Assembly (NCBI GenBank): GCA_024695545.1
Contig: JAILHZ010000075.1
Location: 1-27,323 of the forward strand
Direction: 5' to 3'
Length of the DNA: 27,323 bases
From: Clostridiales bacterium
Lineage (GTDB): Bacteria > Bacillota_A > Clostridia > Saccharofermentanales > Saccharofermentanaceae
In this document: positions 19,201 to 26,966 of the stretch, one piece after another
How the letters are laid out: each line of letters begins with the position of its first letter
Numbering within the stretch: the first letter of the stretch is position 1
The notes under the pieces: generated by a model
Seen by the model: the letters and a program-made list of their open reading frames with translations, nothing else
Told to the model about the DNA's origin: nothing
Database searches by the model: none
Made by a program: the position numbers and the translations under genes

Positions 19201-19418
19201 AATATGACCAATTTGTAAATAATAGCAGGGGTTTTCGCCTTTTGCCGAAGGGGGAAAGAAGGGAGTTTGTCCTCGTCCGGAAAAGCACTTGTACCCGCAA
19301 ATTCCCATAAAAAGGGAGTGTTGTAACCTAAATGCAATGTTACACAAATCTGAACGTAACGTTTTGTGCAAACTGCATAAAGTAACAAAGTGTTTCGTGC
19401 GTTTCGTGGTAAAAGATG
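19201..19418. other. Control region upstream of the ncRNA promoter
   Basis: No gene is supported here. It holds a tandem pair of GTTTCGTG (19392-19399 and 19401-19408) and four copies of GTAAC or its complement (19323-19327, 19339-19343, 19356-19360, 19382-19386), two of which form TGTAAC...GTTACA (19322-19344). It also carries AACGT-A-ACGTT. These may be protein sites for the RNA promoter or the divergent operon. Confidence 0.4.
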
Positions 19419-19446
19419 TTGACAAACGTATTATAGATGATATACT
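19419..19446 (+). promoter_or_regulatory. Strong promoter of the large noncoding RNA
   Basis: TTGACA (19419-19424) is separated by 16 nt from TATACT (19441-19446), which is preceded by TG (19438-19439), giving TGA-TATACT. This predicts a transcript start at about 19453. It is one of the two best promoters in the window, yet no credible reading frame follows. Confidence 0.85.
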
Positions 19447-19452
19447 GAAACT

Positions 19453-20092
19453 AGCTCCAGGGAATGCGGGTTCACACCAAGTCCTAATCGGAGAGCCGCC
19501 ACTTGTGGATGCACAAGGCGAGGTTGAGAAAAACAGAAAGACCAGAGAGTGGTCAGGAAACGAAGATGGACGCGCCGGGATCGGATCCAGTGAGGTCGGA
19601 GAGGCGATGGAAGTCGGAACCGATAGAGCCATAGCAGAGATAGGTGGAGAGCGAACAGCGATTGACGGTACGCGATGGCGGACACAAGTCGCAGGTCAGG
19701 TTGAAGGCCAGGGTTTCAGGTTCGGGTTGCGGTTACGTAAGGTGGCCGGTCGGATGGAGACCTAGCGAGATGACAAGGGACGGGTCATAACTGAGTAAGT
19801 TACAAGAGCCGGTTTTACAGGGTCGCAGTGGCACGGGGTCATTGCCGGATGGATTGATCGGGTAGTAATGGAAAAGAGGCCGCGTAGAACACATCATCTC
19901 GGATCGGACTGGTTGGAAAGGTGCTTCATGAGGCGCCGAGTAACTCCAAGATGAAGGTGCTTCTTCAGGATTGGGAAGGTTCGCAGATAATAAAGGGCGA
20001 CCGGAGGAAATGGATGGAAAGTTGGTTCGCTGGAGCTTTTTATTTGTCCTCATTTACGTGTGGCGGAGATCCGAAAGGGTCTCCGTTTCTTT
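19453..20092 (+). ncRNA. Candidate large structured noncoding RNA (about 590-640 nt)
   Basis: A strong promoter and an intrinsic terminator bracket about 640 nt with no believable ORF. The predicted 5' end AGCTCCAG (19453-19460) is the exact complement of CTGGAGCT (20030-20037), forming an 8-bp helix that closes the RNA. Inner local helices seen by eye: CTTGTG-GATG-CACAAG (19502-19517), GACCA/TGGTC (19540-19554), GGCCA/TGGCC enclosing about 33 nt, ATGAC/GTCAT (19770-19788), TAACT/AGTTA (19788-19802), TGAAG/CTTCA (19952-19967) and a bulged GGT.CGC/GCG.ACC (19978-20002). Repeated pieces include AAGGTGCTTC (19918 and 19954) and GGATCGGA (19578 and 19901). The strand is G-rich: 26 G and 12 C in 19561-19620. 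Size and paired ends fit the OLE/ROOL/GOLLD style of ornate RNAs; I cannot assign a class. It is convergent with hpt. Confidence 0.75.
20064..20092 (+). terminator. Intrinsic terminator of the noncoding RNA
   Basis: CGGAGATCC (20064-20072) pairs with GGGTCTCCG (20077-20085) around a GAAA tetraloop, with one G-T pair, and TTTCTTT follows. The minus strand lacks a T tract here, so it serves the plus-strand RNA. Its tail overlaps the hpt stop codon. Confidence 0.85.
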
Positions 20093-20618
20093 AGTGCTCC
20101 ATCTCAGCGATAAACGGGAGATTTCGTCCGTATTCACCGGAATCCATGCCGTATCCGATCAGCCAGGAACGGTCGACCTCAAAACCGGAGTACTTGACGG
20201 GAAGATCGATCAGCTGGCGCTCCGGATTATATAAGAGCGTGCATACTTCGATTGACAGAGGCTTTCTGGCTTCGAGCGTCTGAAGAAGATAAGCGGTGGT
20301 AAGTCCCGTACGGATAATATCTTCGACTACGATCACGTGCTTCCCGGTGATATTGATATCCACATCCTTCGTGATCCGGACGATACCGGTGCTGCTGGTC
20401 GTGTCCGGGATGCTGCCGATAGCAATCATGTCGAGCTGCATGGGAACGTCGATCGCTCTTGCCAGGTCCGTGAAGAAAAAAAGAGAGCCCTTAAGCACAC
20501 CCAGAAGAACGATCTCCTGGTCTTTATAGTCCTCGGTGATCTTCTTGCCGAGTTCAATGATCCGCTCTTTCAGTTGAGTTTCTGTAAATATGATTTTCTT
20601 ATATGGGATCTGCTTCAA
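20091..20618 (-). CDS. hpt: Hypoxanthine phosphoribosyltransferase
   Basis: This 175-residue purine salvage enzyme makes IMP (and usually GMP) from hypoxanthine (guanine) and PRPP. The PRPP loop VVEDIIRTGLT (97-107) is intact, as are the flexible-loop region DTTSSTGIVRI (71-81), the substrate-side YSGFEVDRSWLIGYGMD and the strand VLLGVLKGSLFF. The start is TTG at 20616-20618, inside a four-base TTGA overlap with the upstream gene's stop, with GAGGGA about 7 nt before it; no other start fits the conserved N-terminus. It is the last gene of a three-gene minus-strand operon and ends within the terminator of the convergent noncoding RNA. Confidence 0.95.
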   Translation of the reverse strand: MKQIPYKKIIFTETQLKERIIELGKKITEDYKDQEIVLLGVLKGSLFFFTDLARAIDVPMQLDMIAIGSIPDTTSSTGIVRITKDVDINITGKHVIVVEDIIRTGLTTAYLLQTLEARKPLSIEVCTLLYNPERQLIDLPVKYSGFEVDRSWLIGYGMDSGEYGRNLPFIAEMEH

Positions 20619-21580
20619 TGATCATCCCTCGCTTCCGCATCTTTATCCGGGACGCTGAAACTGCGCAGGCGCTCAGCCAGCTCAAGAAAGTCTTTCTTAT
20701 AGACGATCTTGATATTCGTTCCCGGATAGAGCTCTTTTACTTTCTTGAGCTTTCTGTTTTTCTTGGTAACATACTTCTGGTTCATCGTCGTCAGTTCGAG
20801 ATATGTGTCGAACCGTGTCAGATAGAAATCCGGACTGAAGGCCAGAGTGACATTGCCCTCGCTGTCCCACTCGACCGGGAATGTCTTCGGCTCATACTTC
20901 CAGTCGATATGGTACATGTCGAGGATCTTTGCAAATTCGGCCTCGGATGCATTCTTAAACACCGGCATCTCGCTCTGGTGATCCATTGCGCCTTCGCTTC
21001 GGGTCTCGGACTTGATCCTCATCCTGAGCTCATGCTCGCGGAAGGCGGAAAGAATAGAAGCGACACATTCATCAACCGAAAGATGATCCGTATTCAGAAT
21101 CAGGTGATAAAGAGAAAGGTCAGCGGAATCCTTACCGAAGACATGCGATACGAAACGCTTGTGCTTCCTGTCTGTCGAGGAAAGAAGAGTCTGCGCGGAA
21201 GTCTCGGGAAGGTGGAACTGCTTCTCGATACGTGAAAGACGGGTGCTGTCGGATGCGATAATACGGATGTGAAGAGCGTCCTCATTGTCGGAGAACATCA
21301 GCTGGGAACCGAATCCCAGAAGAACCGCCGACTCTTTTTCAGCCATGGAAAGGAGTGACTCGGTTAAGACTTCCTTGAAACTCCTGTCGTCCTTATATTC
21401 GGAAAGATAGAACTTCGCGCTCTCGGCGAGGCTTGTACGCTGTTCGGGCTTGATATCCGGGAAGAACCGCTCCATCAAAAGATCGCGCGTGATGAGCTCC
21501 CAGCCGAGTTTCCTGGACAGGGCGGAAGCAACCTCATCGCCAAGCGATCCCATCTGACGTGAAATAGTGATGACCGGCAT
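20615..21580 (-). CDS. Cytidylate-kinase-like domain fused to nuclease-like domain
   Basis: This 321-residue protein joins two modules. Residues 1-190 match the cytidylate-kinase-like family: ITISRQMGSLGDEVASALSRKLGWELITRDLL, with a degenerate P-loop (GSLGDEVA), and LLGFGSQL later. Residues about 205-305 form a separate domain (KYEPKTFPVEW, FSPDFYL, YLELTTMNQKYVTKKNRKLKK, NIKIVYKKDF) that looks like the PD-(D/E)XK nuclease fold: E230, P250-D251 and E262-L-T264 line up with that motif order, but the final lysine is a threonine. It may therefore be inactive or use K269. AAGGAG lies 8 nt before the ATG. The stop overlaps the hpt TTG start, so the two are coupled, hinting at nucleotide metabolism or sensing. 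The exact function is unknown. Confidence 0.75.
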   Translation of the reverse strand: MPVITISRQMGSLGDEVASALSRKLGWELITRDLLMERFFPDIKPEQRTSLAESAKFYLSEYKDDRSFKEVLTESLLSMAEKESAVLLGFGSQLMFSDNEDALHIRIIASDSTRLSRIEKQFHLPETSAQTLLSSTDRKHKRFVSHVFGKDSADLSLYHLILNTDHLSVDECVASILSAFREHELRMRIKSETRSEGAMDHQSEMPVFKNASEAEFAKILDMYHIDWKYEPKTFPVEWDSEGNVTLAFSPDFYLTRFDTYLELTTMNQKYVTKKNRKLKKVKELYPGTNIKIVYKKDFLELAERLRSFSVPDKDAEARDDH

Positions 21581-21592
21581 AGATTCAGCTCC

Positions 21593-21973
21593 TTACTTCC
21601 TGCGTCGTGTCAGCTTGCCGAACTCGTTGACTACATACTGCTCTTTGAATGCCGGATTGATTGCGGCGATCTCGTCGTAGGTAGCCCGTCCGTCATTGAC
21701 ATAGTTATAAGCAACGATGGGGTTCGTGTAGATCTTCTTCTTGAAATCATTCTTGGCGATTACGGATCCGACCTTTTTTCCTAAGAAGAAATAGAAAAAG
21801 ATGGCCAGGGCAATAAGAGAAAATCCGATCAGGACATTCATGGCTCCGTATTTTGCGGCAAACGCAAGAACGATAAGCCCGGCGATCCCGAGGCCGTAGG
21901 CGATCAGATCCATCAGGAACGCAAAGACAGTGGCTTTGTTGGAATACTGAAAAGAAGTGAAAAAGAATATCAT
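21593..21973 (-). CDS. Small two-helix membrane protein, unknown
   Basis: This 126-residue protein has hydrophobic helices at about residues 14-38 and 44-64, and a soluble basic C-terminal half (KKIYTNPIVAYNYVNDGRATYDEI ... LTRRRK), most likely cytoplasmic. A longer frame begins at ATG 21988, but its first codons contain the GGAGG ribosome site. The ATG at 21973 has an 8-nt spacer and is chosen. It opens an operon with the cytidylate-kinase-like fusion (12-nt gap) and hpt. I recognise no family. Confidence 0.75.
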   Translation of the reverse strand: MIFFFTSFQYSNKATVFAFLMDLIAYGLGIAGLIVLAFAAKYGAMNVLIGFSLIALAIFFYFFLGKKVGSVIAKNDFKKKIYTNPIVAYNYVNDGRATYDEIAAINPAFKEQYVVNEFGKLTRRRK

Positions 21974-22002
21974 TCCCGTGACCTCCATCGGCTGATATTT
22001 TT

Positions 22003-22011
22003 ATTTTAGCA
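22003..22011 (-). promoter_or_regulatory. Extended -10 promoter of the hpt operon
   Basis: Minus-strand TGC-TAAAAT is an extended -10 element about 30 nt upstream of the first gene; no good -35 is seen. Confidence 0.45.
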
Positions 22012-22049
22012 CAACAGACTTTGAAGAGAATGTGCGAGGGAAAAAGTAA

Positions 22050-22078
22050 TTGAAATACTTTTGGATGTGTGCGACAAT
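22050..22078 (+). promoter_or_regulatory. Promoter of the serine-hydrolase lipoprotein gene
   Basis: TTGAAA (22050-22055) and GACAAT (22073-22078) are 17 nt apart, with the ATG about 50 nt downstream. Confidence 0.5.
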
Positions 22079-22129
22079 CACCTCATAAAGGGAAAAGGGA
22101 AATAAAGAAAGGAACTGAAGAGGTAAGTT

Positions 22130-23425
22130 ATGAAGAAAAACCGTATTCTTGCCGGGGCTCTGGCACTTTCGTTCGTTCTTTCCTGCGCATGCAGCAAGAA
22201 AAAGGACAGTTCCGATAAAGAAGAGAGTACTTCTTCAGAGTCTGTCGAAGTAGTATCAGAAGAATCTTCTGAGAGTACGTCTGCCCCGGAGACGACCACC
22301 GAGGCGACGACTACGGAGACTGCTGAGAGTACAACTGCTGAATCAGAGAGTACTACGACTTCACAGGGCGGATCGGATTCATCTGTGAAAAAACCATCGA
22401 CCTTTCAGATCGATAAGGCGGATACATATATTGATTCCATCAGGTTCGACGGTGTCGTACTTGTAGCGGAAGGCGGTCAGACCGTCTACACGAAGGCCGT
22501 CGGAATGGCTGACCGTGATCAGAATATTCCGAATACGATGGATACAGTATTTGAACTCGGATCCATTACCAAGCAGTTTACTGCGGTTGCGATCATGCAG
22601 CTTGTCGAACAGGGAAAACTCAAGCTCGACGATACTCTCGACAAGTATATCCCGGAGTATAAGTACGCCAAGGATATTACGATCCATCAGCTTCTGAACA
22701 TGACTTCGGGTGTCCCGGATTATATTTTCTGCGGTGTGCTCGGTTTTACGAAGGATGATTTTACGAATCTTTCCCTTTCGTCCTTTTTCTCCATGAAGAG
22801 CCTGCTTTCAGAAGTTGCAGTGACTCCGATGGAGAAGGACGACCTGGTCAGAAGGATCTCCGAATATCCGATGGATTTTACGCCCGGAACCAAGTGTGAG
22901 TATTCAAACACGAATTACTATTTCCTCGGTATTATTATCGAGAAACTGAGTGGAATGGCATACGATGATTATGTAAGAAAGAACATTCTTGAGCCGCTCC
23001 ATCTTACACATCTGTTCCCGGATACGGATCATCTTACATCTAACGGCCGGACGGATTTTGTACTGTTCCACTTTGATTTCCCGCATCAGCATGAGACGCT
23101 CAGTTATGCGGTCGGTGTCATGACAGGTACTGCCGAAGGTCTTCTCGAATGGGAAAGATGTGTCATGGATCGTGCGCTTCTTTCCAAAGAGAGCTGGGAT
23201 AAGATTTTTGAAAAAGGTGATTTTGAATACGGATACGGATGGTACCTTGAAGACGGTTATATTGAGCACTCCGGTATGACACTCGGATATAATGCGAATG
23301 TCCGTGTCGATCCTGATTCCGGAAAAGTCATAATCGTTCTTTGCAATATTCAGTCCCTTACAACGACTCCGATGCGTCCTTTGGCTTCAGATGTCTGTGA
23401 TGAACTCTGGCAATACTTCGGATAA
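22130..23425 (+). CDS. Beta-lactamase-family serine hydrolase, predicted lipoprotein
   Basis: This 431-residue exported protein belongs to the class C beta-lactamase/penicillin-binding-protein-like serine hydrolase family. The signal sequence ends in VLSC-A-C (lipidation at C19 or C21), followed by a Ser/Thr/Glu-rich spacer (about 25-90) that would hold the enzyme off the membrane. Catalytic motifs are present: SITK (S145, K148), YSN (Y258) and HSG (380-382), the counterpart of the KTG triad. Relatives include D-aminopeptidases, esterases and peptidoglycan-modifying enzymes, so resistance to beta-lactams should not be assumed. GAGG 6 nt ahead of the ATG supports the start. The YbaK gene follows after 24 nt and is probably co-transcribed. 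Confidence 0.9.
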   Translation: MKKNRILAGALALSFVLSCACSKKKDSSDKEESTSSESVEVVSEESSESTSAPETTTEATTTETAESTTAESESTTTSQGGSDSSVKKPSTFQIDKADTYIDSIRFDGVVLVAEGGQTVYTKAVGMADRDQNIPNTMDTVFELGSITKQFTAVAIMQLVEQGKLKLDDTLDKYIPEYKYAKDITIHQLLNMTSGVPDYIFCGVLGFTKDDFTNLSLSSFFSMKSLLSEVAVTPMEKDDLVRRISEYPMDFTPGTKCEYSNTNYYFLGIIIEKLSGMAYDDYVRKNILEPLHLTHLFPDTDHLTSNGRTDFVLFHFDFPHQHETLSYAVGVMTGTAEGLLEWERCVMDRALLSKESWDKIFEKGDFEYGYGWYLEDGYIEHSGMTLGYNANVRVDPDSGKVIIVLCNIQSLTTTPMRPLASDVCDELWQYFG

Positions 23426-23449
23426 TTGCCGATAATAAGGAGATTTCTA

Positions 23450-23932
23450 ATGAAGAAAGAGAATAAGACGAATGCCATGCGCATCCTTGATAAAGCCGGG
23501 GTTGCCTATGAGCCTTTCTACTATGACTGTGAGGAGTTTATCGACGGTGTTCATATTGCCGATATGCTGGGACAGCCATATGAGAGTTCTTTTAAAACAC
23601 TGGTCATGCAAGGAAAATCGAAGGAGTATTTCGTCTTCGTGATTCCGATCGCGGAAGAAGTGGATATGAAGAAGGCGGCGAAGGCCGTAGGCGAGAAGAA
23701 CCTTGAGATGGTCCATGTAAAAGACATCATGCAGGTCACGGGATATATCCGCGGCGGTGTGACATCGATCGGCATGAAGAAGAAGTACCCGACCGTGATC
23801 GACGAGACGGCACAGCTTTTTGATACGATTATTGTCAGCGGCGGTATGCTCGGCACCCAGATCCATCTGGCACCGGATGACCTTCTGAAAGTGGTCGAGG
23901 GCCAATATGCCGATATCACTCTGGCACACTGA
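23450..23932 (+). CDS. ybaK: YbaK/EbsC-type Cys-tRNA(Pro) deacylase
   Basis: This 160-residue trans-editing enzyme belongs to the YbaK/ProX family, which hydrolyses mischarged Cys-tRNA(Pro). Visible marks are the N-terminal NAMRILDKAGVAYEPFYYD, the catalytic lysine K49 in FKTLVMQG, YFVFVIPIAEEVDMKKAAKA and the glycine-rich GYIRGGVTSIGMKK. A frame starting at TTG 23426 is longer by eight codons but contains the AAGGAG ribosome site; the ATG at 23450, 7 nt behind it, is chosen. It converges on the ABC exporter gene with a 31-nt gap and no clear terminator between them. Confidence 0.92.
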   Translation: MKKENKTNAMRILDKAGVAYEPFYYDCEEFIDGVHIADMLGQPYESSFKTLVMQGKSKEYFVFVIPIAEEVDMKKAAKAVGEKNLEMVHVKDIMQVTGYIRGGVTSIGMKKKYPTVIDETAQLFDTIIVSGGMLGTQIHLAPDDLLKVVEGQYADITLAH

Positions 23933-23963
23933 CCCTCAATAATTTCCTGATTATGATTGGAGC

Positions 23964-25703
23964 TTACTGTACGGTATGATACAGCCGTGAGTAGGCTCCA
24001 TCTTTTGCAAGGAGTTCCTCGTGGGTCCCTTCTTCCTCGATGCCCTTCTCGGAAAGCACCAGTATGCGCTTGGAGTTCTGGATCGTGGAAAGACGATGGG
24101 CGATCACCAGTGTAGTCCTGTTCTTCGCCAGCTCTTCGAGGGATTCCTGAATGACGCGTTCACTCTCGTTGTCGAGGGAGGATGTCGCCTCGTCAAAAAT
24201 AAGGATTGGAGGGTTCTTGAGGAAAACACGTGCGATCGACAGACGCTGCTTCTGACCGCCTGACAGCTTGATGCCTCTCTGGCCGATGTCGGTGTCGTAG
24301 CCGTTCGGGAGTTCCATAATGAATTCATGTGCGTTGGCACGCTTGGCGGCATCGACGACTTCTTCGAAAGTCGCGTCCGGACGTCCGTAGCGGATATTCT
24401 CGAGAACAGTTCCCGCGAAGAGATAGACGTCCTGCTGGACAATACCGATCTGCTTTCTTAATGACTTCTGAGTGACGGTCGTAATGTCGGTCCCGTCGAT
24501 CAGGATCTTACCGGACTGCGGTTCGTAGAATCTCGGGATCAGGCTGCAGATCGTGGTCTTGCCGACGCCGGAATGACCGACGAGTGCGACATATTCACCG
24601 GCGTTGACATGCAGATCAAGATCGGTAAAGACATTTGCACTCTTGGAAGAATCGGATGTGTAAGCAAATGAGACATCTTCGAAATCAATATCTCCCTTGA
24701 CCTTGGTCATTTCCTTGGCGTCCGGAGCATCCTCGATATCCGGTTCGATGCAGATCATCTCGTAGAAACGCTCGAAGCCCGACATGCCGTTCTGGAACTG
24801 CTCGGTGAAGCTGACGAGCTTTCTGATCGGCTCGGTGAAGTTGTTGACGTAGAGAAGAAAAGCGATGAGATCCTGGAGCTCGAGGCTGTTTCTTCCGATC
24901 ATCCAGGCACCGACGGCAGCGACCATAATGGTGATCAGTCCGGTTGTCGCCCAGAGAACGGCATGGTAGATCGCCATGTAGCGGTAGTTGTCTTTCTTGC
25001 TCCGGAGGAACATGTCGTTGCCCTCGGTGAACTTATGGATCTCCATATCCTCACCGGTAAAGGACTTGACGACACGGATGCCGGACAGACTGTCCTCCAT
25101 GCGGGTGTTGATCTCGGCAATCTTTTCACGGTTCTTCTTAAAAGTCTTCTTCATCTTCTTGTTCAGGATCGACGCGAAGACGATCATGAAGGGGACAGGG
25201 ACGAGTGCGACGATTGCGAGCGGGACGTTAATCATGCAGAGGATCACAAGAGAGCCGAGGAGCTTGATCGCAGAGATCATCAGATCTTCCGGTCCGTGGT
25301 GGTAAAGCTCCGTGATTTCGAAAAGATCGTTCGTTACGCGGGACATGAGGGATCCGACCTTCTGGTCATCGTAGAAGCGGAAGGAGAGCTTCTGATAATG
25401 CGTGAAGAGCTCATTTCGAAGGTCGTATTCCATTCTTGCGCCGACCATGTGGCCGACATAGGCGATAAAGTAGTTGCAGCCGAACTCGATACCCAGAAGC
25501 CCGAGCATGATCAGGAACAGGTACAGGATCGTTCTTCCGGCATCGGCAAAGCCTTCTGTAAGAACGGTGCCGGTGATATATCGGATGATCAGCGGGATGA
25601 TTAGAGATGTTGCCGCACCGATCAGCGCGAAACACATGTCTGCGATGAACCCCTTCATATAAGGACGGTAATAAGATAAAAACTTACGCCACTTGGCACT
25701 CAT
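23964..25703 (-). CDS. ABC exporter, membrane and ATPase domains in one protein
   Basis: This is a 579-residue MsbA/MdlB-type half-transporter that probably works as a homodimer, since no partner gene is adjacent. Six membrane helices lie in about 1-310 (with the FRFYDDQKVGSLMSRVTNDL coupling region). The nucleotide-binding domain follows: Walker A GHSGVGKTT (376-384), Q loop QQDVYLF, signature LSGGQ (480-484), Walker B ILIFDE (D504, E505) and H536 in IAHRLST. A frame extending 33 codons upstream exists, but GGAGG 8 nt before the ATG at 25703 gives the usual N-terminus. The substrate (drug, lipid or peptide) cannot be read from sequence. Confidence 0.93.
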   Translation of the reverse strand: MSAKWRKFLSYYRPYMKGFIADMCFALIGAATSLIIPLIIRYITGTVLTEGFADAGRTILYLFLIMLGLLGIEFGCNYFIAYVGHMVGARMEYDLRNELFTHYQKLSFRFYDDQKVGSLMSRVTNDLFEITELYHHGPEDLMISAIKLLGSLVILCMINVPLAIVALVPVPFMIVFASILNKKMKKTFKKNREKIAEINTRMEDSLSGIRVVKSFTGEDMEIHKFTEGNDMFLRSKKDNYRYMAIYHAVLWATTGLITIMVAAVGAWMIGRNSLELQDLIAFLLYVNNFTEPIRKLVSFTEQFQNGMSGFERFYEMICIEPDIEDAPDAKEMTKVKGDIDFEDVSFAYTSDSSKSANVFTDLDLHVNAGEYVALVGHSGVGKTTICSLIPRFYEPQSGKILIDGTDITTVTQKSLRKQIGIVQQDVYLFAGTVLENIRYGRPDATFEEVVDAAKRANAHEFIMELPNGYDTDIGQRGIKLSGGQKQRLSIARVFLKNPPILIFDEATSSLDNESERVIQESLEELAKNRTTLVIAHRLSTIQNSKRILVLSEKGIEEEGTHEELLAKDGAYSRLYHTVQ

Positions 25704-25758
25704 GCAGTAAACCTCCGCTGTCGATCTTCTGATACGAAATGGTCTTAAATTAAAAGGT

Positions 25759-25787
25759 ATTCTAACAGATACATAATTGACTTTCCA
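25759..25787 (-). promoter_or_regulatory. Promoter of the ABC exporter
   Basis: Minus-strand TGGAAA (25782-25787) and TAGAAT (25759-25764) are 17 nt apart, and TG precedes the -10 (TGT-TAGAAT). Its -35 shares one base with the -35 of the divergent galM promoter. Confidence 0.6.
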
Positions 25788-25806
25788 TATGAAATGCCGC
25801 AATAAT
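25777..25806 (+). promoter_or_regulatory. Promoter of the aldose epimerase gene
   Basis: TTGACT (25777-25782) and AATAAT (25801-25806) are 18 nt apart, about 38 nt upstream of the ATG. Confidence 0.55.
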
Positions 25807-25843
25807 ATTAGCGGTATAAAATATCAGATGAGAGGTGACCGAC

Positions 25844-26953
25844 ATGGCAGCAGAAAAAGTGCTTTTCGATACAACTAAAGACGGCAGAAACGTCTCGGAA
25901 TTTGTGATTACACGTCCGAATGGAGAGAGCTTCTCCGTAATTGAATACGGTGCAGCGATCCATACGCTGAAGGTTTTTGATAAAGAAGGCAAGATCGATG
26001 ATGTCATGCTCGGTTTTGATAAAATTGCTGACTACCAGGCTTCCGGTTCCGGTCACGGTTCCATCATCGGCCGTACGGCAAACCGTATCAAGGGCGGTGC
26101 TTTTACCATTGACGGTGTGGACTATCAGCTTCCGAAGAATGAAGGTGAGAACAACCTTCACGGCGGTCCGGGCAACTTCCAGAACAGTTTCTGGACAGGT
26201 GAGATCATCTCCCGTGATGAGGCGGAGGCTTTTATCTCCGATCTGAAGATCAAGAATGACTGGACGATCGAGACTGAGGGCGTACTGCTTTCTTTCATGC
26301 TGGCGGACGGTGTCTGCGGCGTACCGGGCAATATGGATATGAAGGTCCTCTATACATGGGCAACTGATGGAACGCTCATTATTACATATCGTGCAGTCTC
26401 CGATAAGAAGACGATCTTCGCGCCAACGAACCACTCTTACTTTAATATCGACGGGCAGGCGGCCGGACGTATCGGCGAGCAGCTCCTGTGGATCGATTCC
26501 GAGCAGGTAACGGAGAAGGATATGGATAACGTCCCGAACGGTAAGTTTATCGATGTTGCCGGCACCGAGTTCGATTTCAGAACCCCGTGTGCTACTGAAA
26601 AGGTACTCGTACGTACTTCTTCCAACCCGCAGCTCAACTGCAGTAAGGGTGCTGACTCCAACTATGTGCTCAAGACAACACAGGATCAGGTTTCTCTGGT
26701 TGCTTCCGTTGAGTCGCTCAAGTCCGGAAGAAAGATGGAAGTCCTTACTAACTTCCCGGGCGTACAGCTCTACTGTGCATGTAATCTCGATGAGGACGGC
26801 AAGGGCGGCGTCCACTATAATCCTTACGAAGCGATCTGCCTCGAGACACAGATGTTCCCGGATGCGATCCATCACGAGAACTTCGCATCCGCGGTCATCG
26901 ACAAGGATGAGGTCAAAGGCTTCCTCTGCGGCTATCGTTTCTCGGTAAAGTGA
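25844..26953 (+). CDS. galM: Aldose 1-epimerase (mutarotase)
   Basis: GalM interconverts alpha and beta anomers of galactose, glucose and related sugars in the cytoplasm. The 369 residues carry all main motifs: GRTANRIKGG, NNLHGG (H106), TNHSYFNIDG (catalytic acid H197) and the general base E334 in AICLETQ. The DGxxYQL strand is also present. A GTG at 25835 would add three residues, but GAGGTG sits 6 nt before the ATG at 25844, which is preferred. The next gene starts 13 nt downstream of the stop, so the two may be co-transcribed although the functions are unrelated. Confidence 0.95.
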   Translation: MAAEKVLFDTTKDGRNVSEFVITRPNGESFSVIEYGAAIHTLKVFDKEGKIDDVMLGFDKIADYQASGSGHGSIIGRTANRIKGGAFTIDGVDYQLPKNEGENNLHGGPGNFQNSFWTGEIISRDEAEAFISDLKIKNDWTIETEGVLLSFMLADGVCGVPGNMDMKVLYTWATDGTLIITYRAVSDKKTIFAPTNHSYFNIDGQAAGRIGEQLLWIDSEQVTEKDMDNVPNGKFIDVAGTEFDFRTPCATEKVLVRTSSNPQLNCSKGADSNYVLKTTQDQVSLVASVESLKSGRKMEVLTNFPGVQLYCACNLDEDGKGGVHYNPYEAICLETQMFPDAIHHENFASAVIDKDEVKGFLCGYRFSVK

Positions 26954-26966
26954 GGAAAGCGATTCC

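Noticed and set aside
19289..19765. 158-codon plus-strand ORF overlapping the ncRNA
   Set aside because: It begins with TTG about 160 nt before the predicted transcript start, runs through the promoter itself, has no ribosome site, and the translation is low-complexity without a recognisable fold. Shorter ORFs on both strands in the same interval fail for the same reasons.
19453..20092. RNase P RNA, tmRNA, SRP RNA or group II intron
   Set aside because: No GAGGAAAGUC-type core, no tRNA-like ends with CCA, no SRP apical motif and no domain V-like hairpin were found.
22130..23425. Beta-lactam resistance gene
   Set aside because: The motifs place it in the broad serine-hydrolase superfamily; the lipoprotein signal and linker suggest a cell-envelope enzyme, and sequence alone does not support resistance.
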